Source: Patescibacteria group bacterium
GTDB taxonomy: Bacteria; Patescibacteriota; Patescibacteriia; 2-12-FULL-60-25
Direction: 5' to 3'
DNA length: 64,000 nucleotides
Assembly: GCA_028688515.1 (NCBI GenBank)
Contig: JAQTXZ010000001.1
Location: 806,001-870,000 of the forward strand
In this document: in pieces, positions 15,968-25,733 of the stretch
How the letters are laid out: each line of letters begins with the position of its first letter
How positions within the stretch are numbered: the first letter of the stretch is position 1
Made by a program: the position numbers and the translations under genes
The notes under the pieces: generated by a model
Databases searched by the model: none
Told to the model about the DNA's origin: nothing
The model's input: the letters and a program-made list of their open reading frames with translations, nothing else

Positions 15968-15999
15968 CTCCTCCTTCGCATAAAGCTACGGGGGATTTT
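15968..15999 (+). repeat. short palindrome after tRNA-Ile(TAT)
   Basis: CTCCTTCGCATAAAGCTACGGGGGATTTTATTTT belongs to the CCnnTTCGCATAAAGCTNCGnGG palindrome family that also occurs in the RNase P RNA gene. With its T-rich tail it may end the tRNA transcript. Confidence 0.55.
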
Positions 16000-16011
16000 A
16001 TTTTGTCGCAT

Positions 16012-16043
16012 AAAAAACACCCTGTCACCAGTTTGGTGCAGGG
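16012..16043 (-). terminator. intrinsic terminator
   Basis: On the minus strand CCCTG-caccaaactggtga-CAGGG is followed by TGTTTTTT, closing the 139-residue gene. Confidence 0.65.
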
Positions 16044-16044
16044 C

Positions 16045-16464
16045 TCATGACGCCAGTGTGGCGCGCAGCTTTCCATCGTCGCAGTGTGGAATAAAGCTTA
16101 TCGCGCACCAGTTCGGTGCATGTTGTAGAGCGGAGTCGTCGAGCGACGAAAAGATGTATGCCCCCGACGCGTTTCGGCAGCATTTCTGCAAAGCAGGGCT
16201 GCAAGGTTCCTGTGGCGGCGGAGGGCGAAAACTCACAGGGATGTACCCGTTGACGTCAAACGCCGCTCTAAGGACTCTAACCGCCTCCTTGAGGGCACGA
16301 CGCTGTTTATCGGTCAACGCAACCCGGTCCATTTTAGATGCGAGATCGCGGCACTTGAGTTTGTCCGCAGGAGTCAATGAATGGTTCGCGTACCGCTGAG
16401 CGAGCGTAATAAGCAAACCGAGCTCTTCTGGACCGTCCCATTCCTTGTCATCGCTATCAGCCAT
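16045..16464 (-). CDS. hypothetical protein (139 aa)
   Basis: The start MADSDDKEWDGPEEL at 16464 has GGAGGTGA seven bases upstream, a near-perfect ribosome binding site. The N-terminal 80 residues are helical and charged; the C-terminal part has several cysteines (PCSPALQKCC, NWCAISFIPHC) and a proline run. It is flanked by a terminator. I do not recognise a family. It resembles the other small Shine-Dalgarno-led orphan genes of the window in organisation. Confidence 0.65.
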   Translation of the reverse strand: MADSDDKEWDGPEELGLLITLAQRYANHSLTPADKLKCRDLASKMDRVALTDKQRRALKEAVRVLRAAFDVNGYIPVSFRPPPPQEPCSPALQKCCRNASGAYIFSSLDDSALQHAPNWCAISFIPHCDDGKLRATLAS

Positions 16465-16610
16465 AGTCACCTCCGTAGGCGATCCTGACGACATGTCAGG
16501 AATTAATGACGAGCGTGTATGATAAAGCATCTGCGTAGGATGTCAAGGGGATACAGAAGACGGTAGACAATAGCAAAAAATGGACGTTTAACATGTTTTT
16601 GATGTAACCT

Positions 16611-17600
16611 ATGCGCATGAAAAACCAGTGGAAAATCAAGACATCAGACGCCGGCCAAAGGCTGGATGTTTTTTTGGCCGCCAAATTGACCGACCTGACG
16701 CGCAGCGCGATCGCCAAAAAACTGAAAGCGGGTGCCGGTTTTGTGAACGACAAAAAAGCGACCGTGCATGCTTTTTTGAAAGCGGGAGACAAAGTTGAAT
16801 TTCGACCCAGTTTAAAGCACGAGCCAGATCTTTCGGCTCCGTCAGACTCCGCTCAAGATGACAAACGGGGAAGCTCGCAGGACGCCAAAGGACGCAAGAG
16901 GCCGTTTAAGGACGTAAAAAGCTTGATAGTCAAAGAAACTCCCGACTGGATGGTCATCAACAAACCTGCGGGTATCTTGGTGCACCCGGACGCAAACGAG
17001 CAGGACGGGACGCTCGTCGACTTGTTGATTGCGCACTATCCCCCGCTTGCGAAAATCGGCGAGGATCCGAGCCGCCCGGGAATCGTTCATCGATTGGATA
17101 GGGATGTGAGCGGGCTGATGGTGGTTGCAAAAACACAGGATGCTTTTGACGGCCTCAAAAAACAATTCGCGCAGCGCAAAACGCAAAAATATTATCTTGC
17201 GTTGGTGCACGGCGCGCCGCCGCAAGATGAGGGCGAAATAAAATTCCGCATCGGCAGATCAAAAACCGAGGCGCGTATGGCAGCCATACCGGTGAACAGC
17301 ACCGACGGAAAAGCCGCATGGTCGCATTATAAAATTATTAAGAAAAAAAAGAACTTCACTCTGCTCGAAGTTCAAATCATGTCCGGCCGCACTCACCAAA
17401 TCCGTGCGCACTTGTTTGCCTTGAACTGTCCGATCGTCGGAGATCAGCTCTATATAAAGCAAAATTCAAAATTCAAAATTCAAAATTCAGGAGGCAGGTT
17501 GATGCTACAGAGTTACAAGATGTCGTTTGAGGATCCAAAGACCGGAAAAGAACAAGCTTTCGAGCTCAAACCCGATCCGATGTTTGCATCTTTTTTTTGA
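16611..17600 (+). CDS. rluD: RluD-family 23S rRNA pseudouridine synthase
   Basis: A 329-residue protein with an N-terminal S4 RNA-binding domain (residues 8-65: RLDVFLAAKLTDLTRSAIAK) and the RluA/RluD catalytic core with HRLDRDVSGLMV, where Asp163 is the nucleophile, followed by SGRTHQIRAHL. It isomerises uridines in rRNA helices. Start may be the ATG at 16611 or 16617. Two insertions look like repeat-derived peptides: SDSAQDDKRGSSQD between the domains (16838-16880) and KQNSKFKIQNSG near the C-terminus, encoded by a run of AAATTC words at 17460-17490. Both keep the frame, so the enzyme is probably still active. Confidence 0.92.
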   Translation: MRMKNQWKIKTSDAGQRLDVFLAAKLTDLTRSAIAKKLKAGAGFVNDKKATVHAFLKAGDKVEFRPSLKHEPDLSAPSDSAQDDKRGSSQDAKGRKRPFKDVKSLIVKETPDWMVINKPAGILVHPDANEQDGTLVDLLIAHYPPLAKIGEDPSRPGIVHRLDRDVSGLMVVAKTQDAFDGLKKQFAQRKTQKYYLALVHGAPPQDEGEIKFRIGRSKTEARMAAIPVNSTDGKAAWSHYKIIKKKKNFTLLEVQIMSGRTHQIRAHLFALNCPIVGDQLYIKQNSKFKIQNSGGRLMLQSYKMSFEDPKTGKEQAFELKPDPMFASFF

Positions 17601-17640
17601 ACTGTAATTGTTATTTGTTAATTGTAAATTGTTAATTAGT

Positions 17641-18195
17641 ATGATCGTCACAATCTCCGGAGTTCCCGGTTCGGGCAAGACATCGGTCGGAAAAAAGATT
17701 GCGGAAAAACTCGGCTTTCCTTTTTATTCTGTCGGAGGTTTGCGCGGCAAAATGGCCTTGGAGCGAGGAATGACCTTAGACGAACTTAATACGCTTGGCG
17801 AGACGGACAAAAGCACTGATTCGATTGTCGATGATTACCAAAAAGAACTTGGCGCAAAAGAAGATAATTTTGTAATCGAGGGACGCTTATCGTGGTACTT
17901 TATCCCGCATTCTTTTAAGATATTTTTGGATTGCGATATCGACGAAGCGACTCGACGTATAATGACGTCCAAAGACGACAGACCGGACGAGCACTTGCCC
18001 GCAAAAATCGATGCAGTCAAGCGTTTAACCGAAGAGCGCATGGCATCTGACATGCGCCGTTACAAAAAATACTACGGCCTGGAATACACTGACAAAAGCC
18101 ATTACGACCTGTTTATAGACACCACGCCGCTTAAAAGCGTCGACGAGTCGGTTAATCTGGTTCTTAAGGCACTTCGCCCAAGACTTGACGTTTAA
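17641..18195 (+). CDS. cytidylate kinase-like P-loop kinase
   Basis: The start MIVTISGVPGSGKTSVGKKI at 17641 gives 185 residues with a Walker A GVPGSGKTS, an NMP-binding region and IFLDCDIDEATRRIMTSKDD as lid region. The shape (short, archaeal-like, YSVGGLRGKMA after the first helix) matches archaeal-type cytidylate kinases and related P-loop nucleotide kinases. It would phosphorylate CMP/dCMP in the cytoplasm. It lies 40 bp after rluD and 35 bp before rplS, probably in the same transcript. The substrate is inferred. Confidence 0.82.
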   Translation: MIVTISGVPGSGKTSVGKKIAEKLGFPFYSVGGLRGKMALERGMTLDELNTLGETDKSTDSIVDDYQKELGAKEDNFVIEGRLSWYFIPHSFKIFLDCDIDEATRRIMTSKDDRPDEHLPAKIDAVKRLTEERMASDMRRYKKYYGLEYTDKSHYDLFIDTTPLKSVDESVNLVLKALRPRLDV

Positions 18196-18230
18196 GCCGC
18201 TTTTGGGTATTATTCCCGCACGTTAAACAT

Positions 18231-18590
18231 ATGGCTACAAACTCACACCCAACCATTGCCGCCGAGGATATCCGCTCCGGCATGAATATTCGCGTACATC
18301 AAAAGATCCGCGAAAAGAACCCGAAAGGCGAAGAAAAAGAACGCGTACAGGTCTATGAAGGGCTTGTTATCAACGTTCGCGGTGCGGGCATTCAAAAAAC
18401 AATGACCGTGCGCAAAATCAGCAATGGCGTGGGAGTGGAAAAGATTTTCCCTCTGCAATTGCCGACCATCGCCAAGATAGAACTGGTCAATCAGGTTAAG
18501 ACGCGCCGCAAAGTCATGAGCTTTGTGCGCCACGCAAAAAAGCGCCTTAAAGAGGTTAAACCAAAACTTAAAACAGAGGCTAAAGCCTAA
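18231..18590 (+). CDS. rplS: 50S ribosomal protein L19
   Basis: A 119-residue L19: GMNIRVHQKI, RVQVYEGLVINVRG, the conserved TVRKISNGVGVEKIFPL and the basic C-terminal tail (RRKVMSFVRHAKKRLKEVKP). It contacts both subunits at the ribosomal interface. There is no Shine-Dalgarno. The gene ends at a strong terminator and is the last of the rluD-kinase-rplS run. Confidence 0.97.
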   Translation: MATNSHPTIAAEDIRSGMNIRVHQKIREKNPKGEEKERVQVYEGLVINVRGAGIQKTMTVRKISNGVGVEKIFPLQLPTIAKIELVNQVKTRRKVMSFVRHAKKRLKEVKPKLKTEAKA

Positions 18591-18617
18591 AAAAATCCCC
18601 GCTTGGGGATTTTTTTA
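18588..18617 (+). terminator. intrinsic terminator of rplS
   Basis: AAAAAATCCCC-gctt-GGGGATTTTTTT directly after the rplS stop. Confidence 0.9.
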
Positions 18618-18684
18618 ATTAACAATTTACAAATAACAATTAACAATTCCCGTCGCCGATCCTTTCCGTTCAATTGTTAATTGC

Positions 18685-19551
18685 CTATATCCCCTTGTCT
18701 TTCTCGATTGTCGAGTACTTACCCGCAATCGTATCCGCCATAAAATCCACAGAATTATCGATAGGATTGCCAAAACTATAATTGACGTAAAAAGCCTCGC
18801 TAATGTCGTCAACCTTGCCTGTCCAATCGCCGCCGTAAATCTGACGCGCGACCTGCTCTGTCTTTAACCAACGCAACTCGCCATTTTTATACACGGCATA
18901 CACCTTGTCATCCGTTTGAAATTTGACGGGTTTTACTCCCGGATGATACGTAATGTTTCCGCCGATCGGTATTTTGGACATATCTTCGATGGAAAGAATT
19001 CGAACATTGCCGAATGATGTGTACCAAGTAAAATAAACTTTTTCATTCGGAAAAACGTAGCGCCTGCCGTTGTTTGCATAGTAATACACGGCCGAATCCG
19101 CATAAGTGTTTTCATCGCCATCGCTTGGAATCTTAATAAGGCTTCCGGACACCAAACCGACGTCCAAACCGTTTATAAAAGATACTTTAACCGATTGGCT
19201 GATCTGATGGCCGTTAACAGTGACCATCACCGTAGCATCTCCATTTCTTAGAGACCGCAACAGAAATTGCACCGAACCGGTGCCATTGGTCTTTGACTCT
19301 GCCGGCGTAAACTCATCCACGCTCCCGCGCGAAGTACTGATTGCAACCGTCGCGCCCTCTGCCCCAAGAAAATTTATGGTTTTAACATTAACGCTGATAA
19401 TCGACTGATCAATGCCATCTGCGTTTACAACGCTTTTCGAAGCTCTGACCGTAACTCTATCATAATCAATCGCGGTCGCCGCTCTGACGCCGGCTTTAGG
19501 CCAGATGATTATCGCGCAAACCAATGCCAGCAATAACAAAATACGTTTCAT
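18685..19551 (-). CDS. secreted Ig-like (Big_1) surface protein
   Basis: A 288-residue protein with a signal peptide (MKRILLLLALVCAIIIW...GVRAA). Residues 30-125 form an invasin/Big_1-type Ig domain (DGIDQSIISVNVKTINFLGA, GTGSVQFLLRSLRNGDATV). The C-terminal half has YVFPNEKVYFTWY, GNITYHPGVKPVKF and VYAVYKNGELRWL, a module I recognise from surface proteins of many Patescibacteria genomes. It should be exported and attached or shed at the cell surface; adhesion to a host cell is a reasonable inference. It is transcribed convergently with rplS. Confidence 0.85.
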   Translation of the reverse strand: MKRILLLLALVCAIIIWPKAGVRAATAIDYDRVTVRASKSVVNADGIDQSIISVNVKTINFLGAEGATVAISTSRGSVDEFTPAESKTNGTGSVQFLLRSLRNGDATVMVTVNGHQISQSVKVSFINGLDVGLVSGSLIKIPSDGDENTYADSAVYYYANNGRRYVFPNEKVYFTWYTSFGNVRILSIEDMSKIPIGGNITYHPGVKPVKFQTDDKVYAVYKNGELRWLKTEQVARQIYGGDWTGKVDDISEAFYVNYSFGNPIDNSVDFMADTIAGKYSTIEKDKGI

Positions 19552-19599
19552 ACAAAACTATTCTAGCATATCGGTAATTCTTCAGTCGACATAATCCGT

Positions 19600-19706
19600 A
19601 AACCCCTGCCCCTTTGCCAAGGGGTTAGTCAGCTAAACAACTAAGCCGCTATGTAACTTCTCCTTGGCAAAGGAGATGTCGCGTCCGACGCGACAGAGGT
19701 TTTCCG
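19600..19706. repeat. palindromic repeat family 2, copy a
   Basis: AAACCCCTGCCCCTTTGCCA at the left and, inverted, TTGGCAAAGGAG..., with CGTCCGACGCGAC and GAGGTTTTCCG at the right. Copy b at 54405-54509 has the same layout and ends. It lies directly after the uvrA stop, so it may also act as its 3' structure. Confidence 0.8.
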
Positions 19707-19710
19707 AATT

Positions 19711-22599
19711 TTACAGCACGTCTTTCAGATACGCGGCTGTGATGCTCTTTTTTTGTTTACTAACTTCTTCGGGCGTGCCCTCTGCAACGATTAAACCGCC
19801 CTTGGCACCGCCTTCCGGGCCCATGTCGATTACGTGGTCGGCGCACTTTATGACGTCCAAATTATGTTCAATGACAAGCACTGTATTCCCTTTGTCGACC
19901 AGTGCGTTCAGCACCTGCAAAAGGCGTTGAATGTCATCAAAATGCAAACCAGTGGTCGGTTCATCCAAAATATAGAGAGTGCGGCCGGTTGCACGACGTG
20001 AAAGTTCTGTTGCAAGTTTAACGCGTTGTGCCTCGCCTCCGGATAATGTCGTTGCAGGTTGACCGAGACGAATGTAGCCGAGACCGACTTCGTGCAAAAC
20101 GGAAAGCTTGTCGTAGATCAAAGGCTGATCAACAAAAAAGCGGCGCGCTTCCTCTACAGTCATATCCAAAACATCTGCGATATTTTTTTCTCGATAATGT
20201 ATTTCCAAAGCTTCCGAGTTGTAGCGCTTACCATGGCATTCGCGGCATTCGGAATAGACGTCGGAGAGAAACTGCATCTCAATACGCACATAACCATCGC
20301 CGCCGCAGGCTTCGCAACGTCCGCCGCCTTTTACGTTAAACGAAAACTTACCGGCATCATAACCGCGCATCTTGGCTTCCGGAATGTCAGTAAACAAATC
20401 GCGGATGCCCGTAAAGACGCCTGTATAAGTCGCGGGATTGGAACGCGGCGTGCGACCGATCGGAGATTGATCGACGGAAACGATCTTATCCAAATGCTCC
20501 ATGCCTTCGATTTTTTTATGCTCACCGGGCAAATCTTTGGCATGGTAAAAAGACGCGGATAAAGCGCGACCCAAAATATCCAAAACCAAAGTCGATTTTC
20601 CGGAACCTGAAACGCCGGTTACGCAAACAAATTTTCCCAGCGGTAATTTAAAATCTACGTTTTTAAGATTAAATTCCGTCGCGCCGCGCACAACCAAATT
20701 CTTGCCGTTGCCTTTGCGGCGTTTTTTTGGAGTTTCGATGCTCTTCTTGCCCTGCAGATAAGCACCCGTGACAGACTCTTTGTTCTTTTTTATTTCTGCG
20801 AGCGTTCCCGCGGCTACAATTTCACCGCCGTACTCGCCTGCGCCCGGACCGACATCCACTATAAAATCCGCAGCGCGCATTACAGCCTCGTCATGTTCGA
20901 CGACGATTACCGTGTTGCCGATGTCGCGCAAACGCTTCATGGTCTCGATCAATTTTTCGTTGTCGCGCTGATGCAGACCAATCGACGGCTCATCGAGAAT
21001 GTAGATGACGCCGGAAAGGTCCGACCCCAACTGCGCAGCCAGTCTGACGCGTTGCGACTCGCCGCCGGAAAGCGAAACGGCGCTGCGATCCAAAGTCAGA
21101 TATCCCAAACCGACATCCAACAAGTTGCCGATACGTCTTTTGATCTCAGCCTGCACGCGGCCCATAACCAAACGCTCCTGCTCCGAAAAACCCATGGGAT
21201 CCGGTTTGGCGTCAACTTTGGCGCGAGAAATTTTGCTCTTGATTTTTCTTGCTGGCGCGGACTTGCCAAGCTCTTCAAAAAGAGTTCCCGCTTCTTCCAA
21301 AGAAAGTTCCACCACTTCCGCGATATTCTTTCCGGCGACCGTCACACCGAGTGCGGTCTTATTCAAACGACGTCCGTTACAACTCGGACAGATCAAAACG
21401 CGCATGTAGCTCTCGATTTCTTTTTGTACGTACTCGGAATCAGTTTGACGATATTTTTCTTCGAGCAACGCCAAGATACCGGGGAAAGCCATGCTCTTGC
21501 TTTCAACTTCGTAAACAACGTCTCCTGATCCTTCGAGCAACACTTTGAGCGCTTCCGCGGAAAGTTGACCTACTTCTTGATGGATGGAAAAACCGAACTT
21601 TTTGCCGACAGCCTCAACTAATTTGAGATGCGTTGTTTGATTGCCTGCAATGCGCGTCCACGGTTTGATAGCGCCCTGAGCGATCGTCAGACGCTTATTG
21701 GGCATTACCAAGTCTGCATCCAAAACAAGCTTGGTTCCAAGACCGGTACATTCCGGGCAAGCACCGTGCGGCGAGTTAAAAGAAAATAAGCGCGGCTCGA
21801 TCGGAGGCAACGAGATGTTGCAAAAAGCACAGAACAAATTTTCCGAAAACAAAACCTCGTCGCCGTTTTCTTCCGACACTGCCATGACCATGCCATTACC
21901 GAGATCAAGAGCGTTTTTTAAAAGCTCGGTAAGCGCGGCGGGCACCAAGCCGGATTTTTTCGCAATATGCGAAATAGCAACTTCCACGTCATGCGGTTTT
22001 GTTTTGTCGACTTTGGTGCGCATCAACTCGCGGATGTCGACTAAGGTGCCGTCGTAACGCACTTCGCGATAACCCGAATTCTCCGCGGCTTGCAAAACAA
22101 CTTTATGTTCTCCTTTTTGTCCGCGCACCATCGGCGCCAAAAGCAAGACATCGGACTTTTCGGCCAAAGCGACAATCTTATCGGCAATTTCTTTTTGCGT
22201 CTGCTTGTTAACCTCGCGGTTGCACTGCGGACAATGCACACGTCCTGCGCGCGCAAACAAAAGGCGCAAATAATCATAGATCTCCGTAACCGTGCCCACG
22301 GTTGAACGCGGATTGTGCGATGACGATTTTTGATCAATCGCCACAGTCGGCGAAAGACCCTGAATCTCATCCACGTCCGGCTTGTCCTGCAACTCCAAAA
22401 ACTGCCTGGCATACGAAGACAAACTTTCCATGTATCGGCGCTGACCCTCTGCATGAATGGTATCGAACGCCAAAGATGATTTGCCTGAACCGGATAAGCC
22501 GGTCATGATAACCAGCTTGTTTTTTGGCAAATCTATCGAAACGTTTTTTAGATTATGGACGCGTGCGCCCTTAATCGATATAAAATTTGAGGCGGGCAT
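19711..22599 (-). CDS. uvrA: excinuclease ABC subunit A
   Basis: A full-length 962-residue UvrA. The two ABC ATPase halves show Walker [14 protein letters not shown] near residue 35 and [13 protein letters not shown] near residue 645, signatures [12 protein letters not shown] and [12 protein letters not shown], and Walker B segments [11 protein letters not shown] and [11 protein letters not shown]. Zinc-binding CPQC/CAFC/CPEC and CEACGG/CREC pairs are present. It recognises bulky DNA lesions with UvrB. No uvrB is adjacent. The upstream region has TATAAA but no Shine-Dalgarno. Confidence 0.98.
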   Translation of the reverse strand: MPASNFISIKGARVHNLKNVSIDLPKNKLVIMTGLSGSGKSSLAFDTIHAEGQRRYMESLSSYARQFLELQDKPDVDEIQGLSPTVAIDQKSSSHNPRSTVGTVTEIYDYLRLLFARAGRVHCPQCNREVNKQTQKEIADKIVALAEKSDVLLLAPMVRGQKGEHKVVLQAAENSGYREVRYDGTLVDIRELMRTKVDKTKPHDVEVAISHIAKKSGLVPAALTELLKNALDLGNGMVMAVSEENGDEVLFSENLFCAFCNISLPPIEPRLFSFNSPHGACPECTGLGTKLVLDADLVMPNKRLTIAQGAIKPWTRIAGNQTTHLKLVEAVGKKFGFSIHQEVGQLSAEALKVLLEGSGDVVYEVESKSMAFPGILALLEEKYRQTDSEYVQKEIESYMRVLICPSCNGRRLNKTALGVTVAGKNIAEVVELSLEEAGTLFEELGKSAPARKIKSKISRAKVDAKPDPMGFSEQERLVMGRVQAEIKRRIGNLLDVGLGYLTLDRSAVSLSGGESQRVRLAAQLGSDLSGVIYILDEPSIGLHQRDNEKLIETMKRLRDIGNTVIVVEHDEAVMRAADFIVDVGPGAGEYGGEIVAAGTLAEIKKNKESVTGAYLQGKKSIETPKKRRKGNGKNLVVRGATEFNLKNVDFKLPLGKFVCVTGVSGSGKSTLVLDILGRALSASFYHAKDLPGEHKKIEGMEHLDKIVSVDQSPIGRTPRSNPATYTGVFTGIRDLFTDIPEAKMRGYDAGKFSFNVKGGGRCEACGGDGYVRIEMQFLSDVYSECRECHGKRYNSEALEIHYREKNIADVLDMTVEEARRFFVDQPLIYDKLSVLHEVGLGYIRLGQPATTLSGGEAQRVKLATELSRRATGRTLYILDEPTTGLHFDDIQRLLQVLNALVDKGNTVLVIEHNLDVIKCADHVIDMGPEGGAKGGLIVAEGTPEEVSKQKKSITAAYLKDVL

Positions 22600-22647
22600 G
22601 TTGCGCTTGAGCCTACCACAAATAGTTTATACGGGCAAGAGTAATCG

Positions 22648-24702
22648 CTAGTCGTGCCAATTGTCCCCCAAACCTGTCGATCCTGCATTATCAATTCCGC
22701 TGGCATCATATTTTATCTGACATATTATCGGAGTTTTGTCCGTTGCCAAAATTTCATCCAGTGTCCAGGCACCGCTAAGGTACTTGGTCCTATTATCTTG
22801 CGACATGTTAGAGAATGCCGATGAAGAGAACAGATTTCCTGAAAACACCCTGAGTGAAAAAAAGTCCCCCGTTGGATTAACGGCGCAATCCTTGGCAACA
22901 TAAGTATACCAGCTTCCGCCAAGACTCAAGCCCATCAAACCGCCAGTATCAAAATGATACTCAAGCAACAACCCAGACCTGCCTGAGCAACTATTCTTAA
23001 AAGACTTTATGTCCTCTAAATTTAATTCAACCGCATAAGCGCCCACTCTGCCGCTGACTATATTTTGTGTGATCTTTTTATCAGCAATCGGTGCAGAGGG
23101 CAGCTCCTTAAAGTCCTGTGACGCGCCTTTGTCGCAAAATATCACGGGCTCTATCTTAATATTTTTCCAATCAGCTTTAACCCAATTCTGACCGCCGCCG
23201 ACAATAACATTGCCAGCTATATTCGCGTCAACGCAAACATGCTCTTTATCTGAATCGCTACGACAATCATTGGAACCGCTCGCGCAATTTAAACACGCTC
23301 CTCTGCCGCAACTTGTACCCGCACAAACACTCAAAGAATCCGCGCCTTCGATAAAATATTCCTGACCACACTTGGTGTCCGCTAGCGAAAGCGTATATCC
23401 TTTTTTAATGTCGAGTTCTTTTGGTGCAAACGGCGTGCCGGCATCCTGAAACATCGCCACGCTCTTGCCGGGCGCGGGTTTTACCGCATCGCAATACAAA
23501 TTATCGAAAAACGAAAGTTTATTAATCATGAAAACATCAAAATCGCGCAGATTGACGGTGTTAAAATTAATGTTGGCAAGTATCGCATAAGCTCCCAAGC
23601 CCATCAGCAAGCCCATAGCCGCATCAATCATGATTGTTTTTCCAACCTGAACATCATTTGAAACGGCGGCAACCATGTAGCGCAAGCCTCCGTAAACAAA
23701 CAGCACGGCTGCAACAATTATAATGATGCTCATGCCGTAATTAAAAATAAGCGTTATAAAATTTTTAAGACCCGCTATCGTCTTAACCCCGCCGATCGGA
23801 TACTGCAGTTCGTATTCCGGTTTTGGCGCGACACAATAACCTTGCGGAGTATTGCCTTTGCTCGGACAAATACCATTTTGTTTCCAAGCTCCCGCTCCGG
23901 ATGCCGTTGCGCATTCAATCTCCGTAAAACAAAAAGAGTTTATATTTTGATATTTACGCGCCGTGCGGCTGATGGCCGAAGTAAAACCTCCGGTCGGCCC
24001 TCCAGCTCCGTAACCCACAAGAGGCGCGCCGGCGTTCAGCATCGTTGCATTGATAGCGTCGCCAAACTCGCAACAGGTGGAATACGTGCCTCCGCAACCT
24101 GATGGACCGCCGGCAAAAGGCGTTCCGGACTTTGCCGTGCATTCGGAAGGAGTTGTGCAAAGAAAAATTTTACTTGGATCTTTTGATGCGTCATTGCATC
24201 TGTTCTTTTTAATGCGGCAACAAAAAATGCCATCGCCGCTGCAACCTGCGATATTTCCGCCATCGGTAGTGCCTCGATTCACCGCACAGTCTGACTCTTT
24301 CATGCAATCCGTAAAATACAGATAACCTTCATCGCGGCATTGATTCGTTCCGCATTGAGTTGCGCCAAGCCCAGGCTTTGTGTAGCTCTGACCGGAGGGA
24401 CACGTGCTGCCCGCTCCTTCCGTTGGCGTGCCTTTGCAGCAATTTTGACCGTCCGGACAGGACGGCTCCTCCATTGCATCTCCGCGCTGATACAGGTGTT
24501 TAACAGTTCCGGCGGGACACGCTCCATTGCCTTGATCCGAATAACATTTCGATCCCGCATCTTCGCACATAATACCCCCGGTCCTTCCCGCATATGCTGG
24601 CGATGAAAAGATTAAAAGAGACGACAGACAACCGACAACAGACAACAGGAGTTTTCTGTACGTTGTACGTGGTACGTTGTACGTGGTACGTCGTTCCTCC
24701 AT
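22648..24702 (-). CDS. cysteine-rich membrane protein with pilin-like TM pair
   Basis: A 684-residue protein with a signal peptide ([21 protein letters not shown]), a Cys-rich ectodomain of repeated C...C...CC modules ([21 protein letters not shown]), then two transmembrane helices around residues 320-380 ([20 protein letters not shown] and [14 protein letters not shown]). After the helices comes a second large exported part with further cysteines. The TM pair resembles the VirB2/TrbC-like proteins found repeatedly in Patescibacteria. The first residues ([14 protein letters not shown]) come from a GTACGT-word repeat, so the true start could be a later TTG. It overlaps the dsbA-like gene region by one base spacing; the DsbA protein may form its disulfides. 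Confidence 0.75.
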   Translation of the reverse strand: MEERRTTYNVPRTTYRKLLLSVVGCLSSLLIFSSPAYAGRTGGIMCEDAGSKCYSDQGNGACPAGTVKHLYQRGDAMEEPSCPDGQNCCKGTPTEGAGSTCPSGQSYTKPGLGATQCGTNQCRDEGYLYFTDCMKESDCAVNRGTTDGGNIAGCSGDGIFCCRIKKNRCNDASKDPSKIFLCTTPSECTAKSGTPFAGGPSGCGGTYSTCCEFGDAINATMLNAGAPLVGYGAGGPTGGFTSAISRTARKYQNINSFCFTEIECATASGAGAWKQNGICPSKGNTPQGYCVAPKPEYELQYPIGGVKTIAGLKNFITLIFNYGMSIIIIVAAVLFVYGGLRYMVAAVSNDVQVGKTIMIDAAMGLLMGLGAYAILANINFNTVNLRDFDVFMINKLSFFDNLYCDAVKPAPGKSVAMFQDAGTPFAPKELDIKKGYTLSLADTKCGQEYFIEGADSLSVCAGTSCGRGACLNCASGSNDCRSDSDKEHVCVDANIAGNVIVGGGQNWVKADWKNIKIEPVIFCDKGASQDFKELPSAPIADKKITQNIVSGRVGAYAVELNLEDIKSFKNSCSGRSGLLLEYHFDTGGLMGLSLGGSWYTYVAKDCAVNPTGDFFSLRVFSGNLFSSSAFSNMSQDNRTKYLSGAWTLDEILATDKTPIICQIKYDASGIDNAGSTGLGDNWHD

Positions 24703-24703
24703 A

Positions 24704-25432
24704 TCATTGCAGCAGATTTACAAGAGTTTGCACGTCGGCTGCGCCCTCAACCATTTTGCCGTCGACAAAAAATGTCGGAGTAACCGAAACTCCCATAGCG
24801 GTCGCATCGCTGATTGATTGTTGAATCGCGGGTGTGACCTGAAGACTTGCCATGCACGTATCATATCTTGAATCTGCGCCGGCTTGAGAGGCGAGTTGTT
24901 TGAGAGAATCCAAATCATGGCTGTTTTGATTGGCAAAAAGCAAATCATGAAATTTCCAGTAGACGCTTGAGTTCCCTTGGCGCCAAACGCAGCGCGCGGC
25001 TTTGGATGCAGATTCCGCATCGGGGTGAATCTCGGCAAGCGGAAAATCTCTGACAATGAATTTAACGTCCGGCCTCTCGCGCATCACCTCATGGATGGTC
25101 GGGACGGATGATTTGCAGTAAGGACAATCAAAATCCATAAACTCCACAATCTCATGTTCGGCGTTTGCCGGCCCGCTGTAAGGATCATCACCTTTACCGG
25201 AGACGCGAAGCATGATCGCCTGCGTGTCTATGGAAGTTGGCTTTGGAGTCATGTTTAAAGTACCCGAAAATCTTCTGCCCACGGAAAGATCCGGCTTGAT
25301 GCCTTGCTTAAGTTGCGCGTAATAAACATACACTTGACGTGTAAACAAAGCGCTCAGCAAGATAAAAAGGGCGGCAACAAACAAAATTGCCATGCCCCAA
25401 GAACGTTTATACCAAGATTTTTTTTCCTCCAT
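24704..25432 (-). CDS. membrane-anchored DsbA-like thiol oxidoreductase
   Basis: A 242-residue protein with one N-terminal transmembrane helix (MAILFVAALFILLSALF) and an extracytoplasmic thioredoxin fold with an inserted helical domain. The active site is FDCPYCKSSVP (CPYC), the cis-proline loop is GVSVTPTFFVDG. This is the DsbA/BdbD type, which introduces disulfide bonds into exported proteins. It sits immediately upstream of the Cys-rich membrane protein on the same strand, an obvious substrate candidate. No DsbB/VKOR partner is seen in the window. Confidence 0.9.
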   Translation of the reverse strand: MEEKKSWYKRSWGMAILFVAALFILLSALFTRQVYVYYAQLKQGIKPDLSVGRRFSGTLNMTPKPTSIDTQAIMLRVSGKGDDPYSGPANAEHEIVEFMDFDCPYCKSSVPTIHEVMRERPDVKFIVRDFPLAEIHPDAESASKAARCVWRQGNSSVYWKFHDLLFANQNSHDLDSLKQLASQAGADSRYDTCMASLQVTPAIQQSISDATAMGVSVTPTFFVDGKMVEGAADVQTLVNLLQ

Positions 25433-25485
25433 GAATCTATTATAGCATCTTGACTGCCTGCCGGTTAAGAGATACCCTGTTTCCC

Positions 25486-25707
25486 ATGCGACAAACCATA
25501 TTACCCATCATACAGATAGCGCTTTCCATACTCTTGGTTACGGCCATTTTGCTGCAGCAGCGCGGCACCGGATTAGGAGCTTCGTTTGGCGGAGAAGGCG
25601 CTGTTTTTAGAACAAAAAGAGGACTCGAAAAAGGATTGTTCTACGCCACCATCGGCATAGCGGTTCTGTTTTTCGCCACCGCGATTTTAAACATCGCCCT
25701 GGCTTAA
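25486..25707 (+). CDS. secG: preprotein translocase subunit SecG
   Basis: The start MRQTILPIIQIALSILLVTA at 25486 gives 73 residues with two transmembrane helices separated by the conserved LLQQRGTGLGASFGGEG loop, the signature of SecG. It assists SecYE in protein export. A possible promoter TTGACT-17-TACCCT lies just upstream. The next gene starts 26 bp later on the same strand. Confidence 0.93.
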   Translation: MRQTILPIIQIALSILLVTAILLQQRGTGLGASFGGEGAVFRTKRGLEKGLFYATIGIAVLFFATAILNIALA

Positions 25708-25733
25708 TCCCATAGGACTGCGAGTCCTATTTT

